A stretch of DNA of 42,506 nt from Terriglobia bacterium (lineage in GTDB: Bacteria; Acidobacteriota; Terriglobia; Bryobacterales; Bryobacteraceae), in assembly GCA_020073365.1 (NCBI GenBank), contig JAIQFL010000056.1, forward strand, positions 1-42,506, in the 5' to 3' direction. How positions within the stretch are numbered: position 1 is the stretch's first letter; the number at the start of each line of letters is the position of its first letter. Shown here piece after piece: positions 1 through 6,810 of the stretch. The position numbers were made by a program, and so were the translations under genes. Below the pieces are notes generated by a model that saw only the letters and a program-made list of their open reading frames with translations, made no database searches and was not told the DNA's origin.

Positions 1-1296
1 CTCGGCACGGCGCTGCTGTTCGGCCTGACGCCGTTTCTCAGCTCCGCGCGGCTCGACGTCCACGAAACGCTCAAAGCAGCCGGTCGGTCTGGTTCGGGGG
101 GGCATGTCCGGCAGCGCACCCGCAGCTTCCTGGTGGTGAGCGAAATCGCATTGTCGGTGACTTTGCTGGTGGCCGCCGCGCTGCTGATCCAGAGCCTGTA
201 TCGGGCATATCAGGAACGGCTCGGATTCGCGCCGCGGGGCCTGATCACGTTCTGGACGCCGCCCACGCTGGAACGGCGCCGGAATGTAACGGACCTCCGG
301 AACTTCGAAGCCGGTCTGATGGACCGGCTCGGCGCGGTGCGGGGCGTCCGTAATGTAGCCGCGGTCAACGCGCTTCCGTTGACTGGCCAGAACAACTATC
401 CGGCGGGGCGCGAGGGCCATCCGGATCAGAGTATCGGCGGCATGGAGATTCGCATCGTGACCCCCGGGTACTTTGAAACCATGGGAATCCCGGTACTCCG
501 CGGCCGGTCCTTCACCAGCCGCGATACGGCCACGGCTCCGCCAGTGATTCTGGTAAATGAAACTCTAGCCCGCCTGTGGTGGCTGCGGGGCAGCCCGCTG
601 GGCGATGGCATCAAAATCGGCCGGTTTCAAGGAAAGGACTATTCCACCGACCCGGTACGAGAGGTCGTGGGCGTGATTGCCGACACCAAGACGGTCTACC
701 TGAAAAAGCCGCCGCGTCCGACGGTTTACGTCCCCGCCGCGCAGGCGTCCTGGTATACCGGCGGCATGTCCTGGGTGGTGCGCGCGAATCTCTCGCCCGC
801 ATTTACGGAATTGTTGCGGCAGGCGATCGCGGAAATCGACCCGCGCCAGCGAGTCGAGAGCGTGCGGACCATGGAAGAAATCGTAGCTTCCACCACCAGA
901 GATTCCCGTTTCGACGCCTGGCTGTTCGGGATTTTTGCCGGACTGGCACTGGTGCTCACAGCGGTAGGCGTCTACGGGCTGCTGGCGTTCTCCGTGGCGC
1001 GACGCACCCACGAGATCGGAACCCGCATGGCTCTGGGCGCGAGCCGCATGGACGTTTTGAAACTGGTCCTGAAGGAAGGGCTCGTGCTGACCGCCATCGG
1101 GTTGGCCCTGGGACTGGCCGGGGCGTTTGCCCTCACCCGTTCTCTATCGACCCTGCTCTTCGGTGTCGGCGCCACTGATCCGGCCAGCTTTGTGGGAGTT
1201 GCGGTCCTTCTGCTGTCGGTGGGCATTGTGGCGAGCTATCTCCCCGCACGCCGCGCCACCCAGGTCGACCCGCTGGTGGCCTTGCGCAACGAGTGA
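1..1296 (+). CDS. ADOP/MacB-type ABC permease, C-terminal part (5' end outside window)
   Basis: The open frame runs from the first base of the window, so this is the last 431 residues of a longer protein. It holds the end of one FtsX domain, a periplasmic MacB_PCD-like region (about residues 75-290) and a C-terminal FtsX domain with three membrane helices. The segment VARRTHEIGTRMALGA and the ending LPARRATQVDPLVALRNE are typical of acidobacterial orphan permeases. Such proteins normally have about 800 residues and carry both FtsX halves in one chain. No ATPase gene is adjacent. An ATG at 133 is internal and is not the real start. The substrate is unknown; MacB relatives act on periplasmic peptides, lipids or drugs by mechanotransmission. 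Confidence 0.9.
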   Translation, partial: LGTALLFGLTPFLSSARLDVHETLKAAGRSGSGGHVRQRTRSFLVVSEIALSVTLLVAAALLIQSLYRAYQERLGFAPRGLITFWTPPTLERRRNVTDLRNFEAGLMDRLGAVRGVRNVAAVNALPLTGQNNYPAGREGHPDQSIGGMEIRIVTPGYFETMGIPVLRGRSFTSRDTATAPPVILVNETLARLWWLRGSPLGDGIKIGRFQGKDYSTDPVREVVGVIADTKTVYLKKPPRPTVYVPAAQASWYTGGMSWVVRANLSPAFTELLRQAIAEIDPRQRVESVRTMEEIVASTTRDSRFDAWLFGIFAGLALVLTAVGVYGLLAFSVARRTHEIGTRMALGASRMDVLKLVLKEGLVLTAIGLALGLAGAFALTRSLSTLLFGVGATDPASFVGVAVLLLSVGIVASYLPARRATQVDPLVALRNE

Positions 1297-1310
1297 GGAA
1301 CCCTCTTGCG

Positions 1311-1640
1311 CTACTCGAAGGGGATATCGACCTCAGTATCGCTGCCCGGTGTGGCAGCGTTCACCGCTGCCACCACCTGTTCGACGTGCAGGCGAAGGAC
1401 TGGCCATTGCGGGTTGCCAAGCACCACGACACCAATCTTTCGCCCTGCAAGATTCTGCTTATACCCTAGGTTTTTGTCCGGCGTGAGAAATATCTCGAAT
1501 CCGGCCTCTTCAGCGGCGTTCAACAATTCGCCGTTGCTGAGCGTGGCCCATCCTTGCTGGGCCGCTGTCCTGACAGTGTGGCCCTTGAGAAACGGGCGGA
1601 TTGGTACAGGTGTCGCCTGATCGAAAAGAATGAGCATCAA
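1311..1640 (-). CDS. DUF5615-family PIN-like toxin
   Basis: A 109-residue protein starting MMLILFDQATPVPIR. The pattern of an early Asp, then RTAAQQGWATLSNGELLNAAEEAGFE in outline, then FLTPDKNLGYKQNL fits the DUF5615 (Mut7-C/PIN-like) family, predicted nucleases that are the toxin half of type II modules. The canonical early motif is DE(N/D)-like; here it reads FDQ, so one acidic position differs. The start overlaps the stop of the DUF433 gene by 4 bp (ATGA), so the pair is translationally coupled, with the antitoxin first. The gene converges on the ADOP permease with a 14-bp gap. Family assignment is good; toxicity is inferred. Confidence 0.8.
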   Translation of the reverse strand: MMLILFDQATPVPIRPFLKGHTVRTAAQQGWATLSNGELLNAAEEAGFEIFLTPDKNLGYKQNLAGRKIGVVVLGNPQWPVLRLHVEQVVAAVNAATPGSDTEVDIPFE

Positions 1641-1879
1641 CTGTGGAGCGCTGGCGCCGGCGCATCGAGACTCCGGGCGGCAAACTCGATGACGGCCTTC
1701 ACCTGTTCGCGGTCAAGCCCATCGAACCATTCCATGATGTCGTCGATATTGGCTCCGGCTTCCAGATTCTCAAAGATCGTGGCGACGGGCATACGCGTAC
1801 TGCGTAGAACCCATGCGCCGCTCACCTTTCCCGGTACGCTCTCCACCGCTGGGCACTGTGACCAATCCAGGGCTGCCAT
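1637..1879 (-). CDS. DUF433-family antitoxin
   Basis: An 80-residue protein starting MAALDWSQCPAVESVPGK. It carries the DUF433 pattern: a short beta region, then GAWVLRSTRMPVATIFENL and GANIDDIMEWFDGL, a helix-turn-helix-like fold that usually partners DUF5615 PIN-like toxins. I chose the ATG at 1879 because GGGAG lies a few bases upstream and family members begin here. The same frame stays open to 2032, but that extension shows no family similarity. The stop overlaps the toxin start. As in other type II modules, the antitoxin probably represses its own promoter; no operator was recognised. Confidence 0.8.
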   Translation of the reverse strand: MAALDWSQCPAVESVPGKVSGAWVLRSTRMPVATIFENLEAGANIDDIMEWFDGLDREQVKAVIEFAARSLDAPAPALHS

Positions 1880-2120
1880 TTGGGAACTCCCTTCACTTTC
1901 ACCTATCTCTATTCCAGAGTAAAGGATATACGGCGGCCTGTCCCGGTGGTCAGACTGGGTAGGGTTCTCCCAGGGAAGCCCTGGTATGATCGCGCGCCAA
2001 ACGCCGGTCACGGGATCGAAAAATAATCCCAACCACGCTCCAGCCAGTTACTTACGGCCACCGATGGCCGCCCGGGAAGGCGATTTCTTGGAGGGGTGTG
2101 TCATTCTGAAATTGAGAGGG

Positions 2121-2208
2121 CCGTGGCAACAGTGTTGCCACGGAATCCACCCTCGACTCAATCTTTTCAATTACTTCCATTTTTCCCGTGGCAACAGTGT
2201 GGCCACGG
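2121..2208. promoter_or_regulatory. Two 23-bp near-palindromes upstream of the unknown gene at 2225
   Basis: Positions 2121-2143 and 2186-2208 carry almost the same 23-mer. Its arms are CCGTGGCAAC and GTTGCCACGG, and the centre departs from symmetry only slightly. The second copy has a single T-to-G change in its right arm. The centres are 65 bp apart, about six helical turns, so both would lie on one face of the DNA. The second copy ends 16 bp before the ATG at 2225 and abuts the GGAG ribosome-binding site. The arrangement fits paired operator sites for a dimeric regulator. That role is inferred; a mobile palindromic repeat is the alternative. Confidence 0.5.
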
Positions 2209-2224
2209 AGCATCGGAGTTTCGT

Positions 2225-2866
2225 ATGGAATTTACGTTTCCCGGGTTGTCGGCCGAAGATGCCGACGTACTCGGCCTGGGCGTTGCCCTGGGAGAAAATC
2301 ACGCGTTTGGCCTGGTTGCCGGCCGATCCGCTGCGGCGCAGGCCGCGGCCCTCAAGCGCTTGCGCGAAGAGAAAAAGTACCGGCGATTCACACCGCACTG
2401 GAACCAGTTCTGCCCCAAGTTCTTGAATATGAGCGGTAGCCAGGCGGACAAGATCATCCGCCTGTTTGAAGAGTTCGGACCCGGCTATTTCGAGGTCGCG
2501 CAGTTGACCCGCGTCTCCGCCGACACCTATCGCGCCATCGAGCCTTCGATCAAGGATGGCGCGCTGCATTGCCAGGGGGAAGCCATCGAACTGGAGCCGG
2601 AGAACGCCCAGAAAGTGGCGCAGGCCGTGGCGGAACTCCGCGCCGCCCTCCCGACCGCCCCGCCCGCCGCGAAGAAGCCCGCCCGCCCACTCGAAATGCA
2701 TGAGCGCCTGGCGGAAGTCGACCAGCTCTGTGACGCGATCATCGCCGAGTTCCAGGAGATCTCGCGCAAGGAGCGCAATGGAGAGAACTGGCTGCTCTTT
2801 GCGTCCACCCTGTCGCGCGTGTGCACATCGCTTACCCGCCTCAAGATGGAGAACGGAGTGGCCTAG
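2225..2866 (+). CDS. Conserved-looking helical protein of unknown function
   Basis: A 213-residue protein starting MEFTFPGLSAEDADVLG; GGAG lies six bases before the ATG. I do not recognise the family with certainty. The N-terminal third is Ala-rich and ends in a basic stretch (KRLREEKKYRRF). The middle (about 75-135) has a helical pattern, DKIIRLFEEFGPGYFEVAQL, recalling the DNA-associated DUF3102/KfrA-like type. A Pro/Ala linker (PTAPPAAKKPARP) leads to a C-terminal helix likely to form a coiled coil. There is no signal peptide or membrane segment. The two palindromes just upstream make an autoregulating DNA-binding protein a reasonable guess, and only that. Confidence 0.6.
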   Translation: MEFTFPGLSAEDADVLGLGVALGENHAFGLVAGRSAAAQAAALKRLREEKKYRRFTPHWNQFCPKFLNMSGSQADKIIRLFEEFGPGYFEVAQLTRVSADTYRAIEPSIKDGALHCQGEAIELEPENAQKVAQAVAELRAALPTAPPAAKKPARPLEMHERLAEVDQLCDAIIAEFQEISRKERNGENWLLFASTLSRVCTSLTRLKMENGVA

Positions 2867-2974
2867 TCCTATTACATCGTTCGTTTCGGAAGTCGTCGCG
2901 TATTTCCAGACCGCTTGCTGACGCGCGCGGCTCCGATCAGAGGCCCGACCGTAAGGGAGGGTTGTACCCCAACC

Positions 2975-4921
2975 TCACTGCGCGGGACGGATGCGGATTG
3001 CCTGACCGCCTCCCGCGGCCATTTTGACGTGCAACAGGGTGCTCGCATTCACCCGCTTCTCCTCGCGAGTGGCGTGCTTGGGGTTCTCATTCGCGTCCGG
3101 AGCGTCCGCGTAGATCTCCGCGATGAACTCCCCGCGCCCCAAAAACTCAAGCGGAATGTTCGCCTCATTGGCATGCCATCCCGTGATGCTGCCGACATAC
3201 CACTCCCGCCCGTGCCGCCGCGCGACCGTGATGTAATCTCCCGGGCGCCCGCCGACCACCTGGGTTTGATCCCACGTGGTGGGAACTGCGCGAATGTATT
3301 CCAGCTCGTCCTGCCCCTTGTAAGCTTCCGGGTAGTCGGAGACCATCTGGAAGGGGCTTTCGAACACCGCGTACAATGCCAGCGCGTGCGCCCGCGTGCC
3401 CATCACCATGGGCTGCCGGTTGCGCGGCTCAAACTGGGCTTTGGTGGCGTTGTTAAACCCGCCCGGCGTGTAGTCCATGGGCCCGGCCAACATCCGGGTG
3501 AACGCCAGCATCACGTTGTGGTCGGGCGTAACGCGGGCGCTCCACTTGTTGTATTCCGCCCCCATCACGCCCTCGCGGGTCATCAGGTTGGAGTACGTAC
3601 GCTCCAGGCCGTCCGGCTTGTAGGCGCCGTGGAAATCGATCATGAGGTGGTGCTCCGCCGCCTTCCTCACCACGCGCCGGTAGAAGTTCACCATCCACTG
3701 GTCGTCGCGGTTCATGAAATCGATCTTCACCCCCGCGATCCCCCACTTTTCGAACAACGGGAAGGCCTCGTCCATCTGCCGCGAGATGTCCGTCCAATGC
3801 GCCCACAGCCACACGCGCACGTTCTTCGACCGGGCATGATCGAGGATGGCGGGCATGTCGATTGCCGGATTGGTGGCGGTGATGTCGGAACCCGAATCGT
3901 TGGGGCCGCCGCCTCGCCTGGCCCAGCCCGCGTCAATCAGCATGTATTCCAGTCCCGCGCTCGCCGAAAAATCGATGTAGTGGTTCATCGTCTCCGTGTT
4001 CATGCCCGTTCTGAAGCTCACTCCTTCGGCAAAGCTGCCCGACCACCAGTCCCAGGCGGTCTTGCCCGGCTTGATCCAGGACGTATCCGCCAGGGCGGAA
4101 GGCGGGCTCAGATTGGTCACCAGGTTGGATTCCACCAGGCGGCCCGGCTGGTCGCCGATCATGAGGATGCGCCACGGCGACCGCACCGGCGTCGCGGCAC
4201 TGACCACGATCCCGGGTTCTTCCGCCGAGGGCGCCAGGCGGGCAAACAGCGAACGCGCCTGGCCGCCCGAATGCATCAGGTACATGCCGGCGTAGTTGTC
4301 GATGTCGGCCTCCGTGACGCCCACCCACGCAACCCCGGGCAACTCCACCAATAGCGGCAACGCGATGAGCAGTTCGCGGTGAATGCCGCTCAAGGGCACG
4401 GTGTGGTAGTCGTCCTCGTACGAGGAGCGGAAGCCGTCGAGGAACAGCGGATAGGTGGTGGCATCTTTGGCGAATTGGAATTCGGTTTTCTCGCCGGCCA
4501 GGCGCAGTTCCGTGAGGATCGGCTGGTTGGGCACCACGTAGCGAAAGGCCACGCCATCGTTGTAAGCCCGCGCTTCAAGAGTGAGCTTCCGCGACGGCGC
4601 GCGGATCTCCTCCACGTCGATGGAGAGGCTGTTGCACACATTCCGAACCGGGTTGGCTTTCCCGTGCGGCATGGAATAGGTTTCATCCACCGACCCTGGC
4701 TGGGCGCGCACGATGCGAACGTTGGGACCCAGGTTGGGTTGATCCTGGATATCCAACCCCAGCGCCGATTTTGAAAGGACCGCCTTGCCATGAAAGGAGA
4801 CGGCGTAGGTCAACGGTCCGCCATCGGCCGAGATGGTCATCTCGATCGCTCCATCCGGCGACTTTACGGAATTCTGTCCAAACGCCACGGCCGTTACCGA
4901 TAAAAGAAGGAGTAAACGCAT
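2975..4921 (-). CDS. Glycoside hydrolase family 97 (alpha-glucosidase/alpha-galactosidase type)
   Basis: About 648 residues with an N-terminal signal peptide (MRLLLLLSVTAVAFGQ), so the enzyme is exported. The start of the mature protein (NSVKSPDGAIEMTISADGG) is the typical GH97 N-terminal beta-sandwich opening. The catalytic TIM barrel holds WDWWSGSFAEG, the LEYMLIDAGW segment, GVKIDFMNRDDQ and LMIDFHGAYKPDG, followed by TREGVMGAEYNKW. An Asp in VKIDF would fit the retaining alpha-galactosidase subgroup, but I cannot fix the mechanism from this alone. A GTG at 4924 just before the ATG is an alternative start. The gene stands alone, between a convergent unknown gene and a repeat-rich spacer. 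Confidence 0.9.
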   Translation of the reverse strand: MRLLLLLSVTAVAFGQNSVKSPDGAIEMTISADGGPLTYAVSFHGKAVLSKSALGLDIQDQPNLGPNVRIVRAQPGSVDETYSMPHGKANPVRNVCNSLSIDVEEIRAPSRKLTLEARAYNDGVAFRYVVPNQPILTELRLAGEKTEFQFAKDATTYPLFLDGFRSSYEDDYHTVPLSGIHRELLIALPLLVELPGVAWVGVTEADIDNYAGMYLMHSGGQARSLFARLAPSAEEPGIVVSAATPVRSPWRILMIGDQPGRLVESNLVTNLSPPSALADTSWIKPGKTAWDWWSGSFAEGVSFRTGMNTETMNHYIDFSASAGLEYMLIDAGWARRGGGPNDSGSDITATNPAIDMPAILDHARSKNVRVWLWAHWTDISRQMDEAFPLFEKWGIAGVKIDFMNRDDQWMVNFYRRVVRKAAEHHLMIDFHGAYKPDGLERTYSNLMTREGVMGAEYNKWSARVTPDHNVMLAFTRMLAGPMDYTPGGFNNATKAQFEPRNRQPMVMGTRAHALALYAVFESPFQMVSDYPEAYKGQDELEYIRAVPTTWDQTQVVGGRPGDYITVARRHGREWYVGSITGWHANEANIPLEFLGRGEFIAEIYADAPDANENPKHATREEKRVNASTLLHVKMAAGGGQAIRIRPAQ

Positions 4922-4945
4922 CACGCTTCAATGTTACCGCGTGGT

Positions 4946-5009
4946 GGGGCATGCTTTAGCTTGCCAATCTTCTGGCATCTATGTAGGCCGGCAAGCTAAA
5001 GCATGCCCC
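4946..5009. repeat. Perfect 20-bp inverted repeat (REP-like hairpin, family A)
   Basis: GGGGCATGCTTTAGCTTGCC at 4946-4965 is matched by its exact reverse complement at 4990-5009 around a 24-base loop. Related half-sites occur at 37686-37716 and 37766-37785 in this window, so it belongs to a dispersed family. It lies just upstream of the GH97 start, so it is not a terminator for that gene. An unrelated small palindrome with arms GCCCGCAT and ATGCGGGC follows at 5068-5085. Confidence 0.8.
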
Positions 5010-5153
5010 GCGGGCACCGCCTGGGCCGGGCATTCATGCCGGCGGCGTATCGGGCGCGGCGAAGAATGCCCGCATGAATGCGGGCATGGCAGCCTGAAAG
5101 GCCGCTCTACGGAACTGCGCGCGCCACGTTTTTCTGCACCTTTCCGGCGGGCG

Positions 5154-5231
5154 GTGGGACAGACCATCGTTGTCCGTGGTCTGTCGTGCCTCCCAGAAGG
5201 ACAGACGACAAAAACCGATCGTCTGTCCTAC
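5154..5231. repeat. Palindromic intergenic repeat (family B), copy 1
   Basis: The ends GTGGGACAGACCATCG and CGATCGTCTGTCCTAC form an imperfect inverted repeat. Inside is a second nested pair around GTCTGTC and GACAGACGAC. Copy 2 is at 36681-36770. It lies directly after the M28 peptidase stop, where it might help end transcription of the ybbA-ybbP-peptidase unit. The match to copy 2 shows it is a dispersed element and not a gene-specific terminator. Confidence 0.8.
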
Positions 5232-5232
5232 C

Positions 5233-6795
5233 TTACTGTACCGTTTCGATCTCGGTCTTCACGCGCGGAGGATAGACGTATGGGGTCACCATGCTCTCCG
5301 TGCCGTCATTGCCGATGGCTTTCACGCCGAACTTGACATCATCGATGGAGACGTCCTTCAGGGTAAATGTCGTCACCTTGCCGGCGTAGACCTCCTGCTC
5401 CCAGTAAGGCGCGGTGGTCGCACGCATCACGATCGCATAGCCTTTGATGCTGTCTTCCGGACCGGCGGCCCTCCACGAGAGCACCGCATCGTAACCCGCG
5501 CCGCGCGAAATCATCGGTCCGGGACGCCTGCCGCCGGCCCCGCCAGCGGCTCCACCCCGTCCGCCGCCATTGGCCCCATCGGCCGCTCCGCCCCGTCCGC
5601 CGCCACCGCCATCCGCATTGGCCTGCGTGTTCGCGCCGTCGGTGCCCCCGCCCCTGGCGCCGCCTCGCGCGCCCGGGGCGCGCATCACGATCGGGGCTTT
5701 CGGCGCGAGCGCCAGGCTCGCCCCCACGGCAGCATTGACCCTGGCGACCCTGGTGGTGTACGGCACGGACATGTTCTCCAGAAGGTCGGTGGCGTGGTGC
5801 TGGTTGGCGTAGATCTCGTTGGGGGTCGACAGGCGGACGGCCGCGTAACCTTCCCACTGGAACGGCGTGTGGTCGCCGCCGCGGCCCAGGCGGTCGCCCA
5901 TGAAGACTGTATCCACCTTCATGCCGGGGATATAGCGCTCCCCTATCTCGCGAACATAACGCGACAACTGCTGCGACGGCGAATCCAGGGTCTCGTCGCT
6001 GTAGACGCTGACCGAGGTGTTGCCCATGCGGCCGTTGCCGGCGGTGTCCGTGCCGATGATGTCGTTGTTCAGCACGGCCTCGATCACCACGGCTTCCTTG
6101 TGCGACTTGGCCGCCAACAGCGAGCTCCCGAGGAGGCCCTGCTCCTCGCCCGCGAAGGCCACGAACACCAGCGTCTTGTCGAACTCAAACTGGCTCATCA
6201 CGCGCGCCAGCTCCATCACGGCGGCGGTTCCGCTGCCATCGTCGCATGCGCCCGGCGCCGGCAACTCGGCGTTCTTCTCCTGCTGTTCCAGCGTCAAGGT
6301 GGGTTGCGGCGGCCGTTCGCCCACCGGCAGGGGCGCGGCGTCCGTCCCCGGCCCGGCGGGAGTCCCGGCGGGCCTGTTGCCCATGTTGAGCGAGTCGTAG
6401 TGGCCGCTGATCAGAATCTGCGTCTCCGGCATCCTGGCGCCGGGCAGCACTGCGATCACGTTGTACAGGTCCACATCCTTGAACACGCGCTGCCCCTGCT
6501 TCTTGACCCGGTACTTATCGAAACGCACCTGGAGCTTGGGGCTGTAACTTTTGAGCTCGTTGAAGATCCACTGCCGGGCGGCTCCGACTCCGTGAACCGG
6601 GTCGTCCTGGTTGGACATGGTGTTCCGTGTTCCGAAGCTGACCAGCTTCTCCAGAATGGCCTTGATACGGGCCTCGGAAACCTCGTCCACAATCTTGCGG
6701 ACCTGGGGATTGAGGGCCTTCTCATCCGCGTTGGTGAAAGCAGCGCTAACGCACAGAACTGTAGCGATGGCGGCAAGTCGTCGGGAGCTTTGCAT
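5233..6795 (-). CDS. Secreted M28 family zinc metallopeptidase with Gly/Arg-rich linker
   Basis: 520 residues with a signal peptide (cleavage likely after SAAFTNA). M28 metal-site motifs appear in order: ILISGHYDSLNMG (His, Asp), GACDDGSGTAAVMEL (bridging Asp), FVAFAGEEQGLLGS (catalytic Glu plus ligand), NNDIIGTDTAGNG (Asp) and the late His in ANQHHATDLLENM. Residues of about 365-427 form a low-complexity Gly/Arg/Ala/Asn linker. The last 90 residues look like a fibronectin-III-type beta sandwich. Such enzymes are exported aminopeptidases. The start is only 15 bp after the ybbP stop on the same strand, so it is probably the third gene of that operon. Confidence 0.9.
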   Translation of the reverse strand: MQSSRRLAAIATVLCVSAAFTNADEKALNPQVRKIVDEVSEARIKAILEKLVSFGTRNTMSNQDDPVHGVGAARQWIFNELKSYSPKLQVRFDKYRVKKQGQRVFKDVDLYNVIAVLPGARMPETQILISGHYDSLNMGNRPAGTPAGPGTDAAPLPVGERPPQPTLTLEQQEKNAELPAPGACDDGSGTAAVMELARVMSQFEFDKTLVFVAFAGEEQGLLGSSLLAAKSHKEAVVIEAVLNNDIIGTDTAGNGRMGNTSVSVYSDETLDSPSQQLSRYVREIGERYIPGMKVDTVFMGDRLGRGGDHTPFQWEGYAAVRLSTPNEIYANQHHATDLLENMSVPYTTRVARVNAAVGASLALAPKAPIVMRAPGARGGARGGGTDGANTQANADGGGGGRGGAADGANGGGRGGAAGGAGGRRPGPMISRGAGYDAVLSWRAAGPEDSIKGYAIVMRATTAPYWEQEVYAGKVTTFTLKDVSIDDVKFGVKAIGNDGTESMVTPYVYPPRVKTEIETVQ

Positions 6796-6810
6796 TGGTA
6801 CTAGAATATC

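Noticed and set aside
2914..2965. GC-rich near-palindrome after the unknown gene (around GGCTCCGATCAGAGGCC)
   Set aside because: The stem is imperfect and no second copy occurs in the window, so it cannot be called a repeat or terminator.
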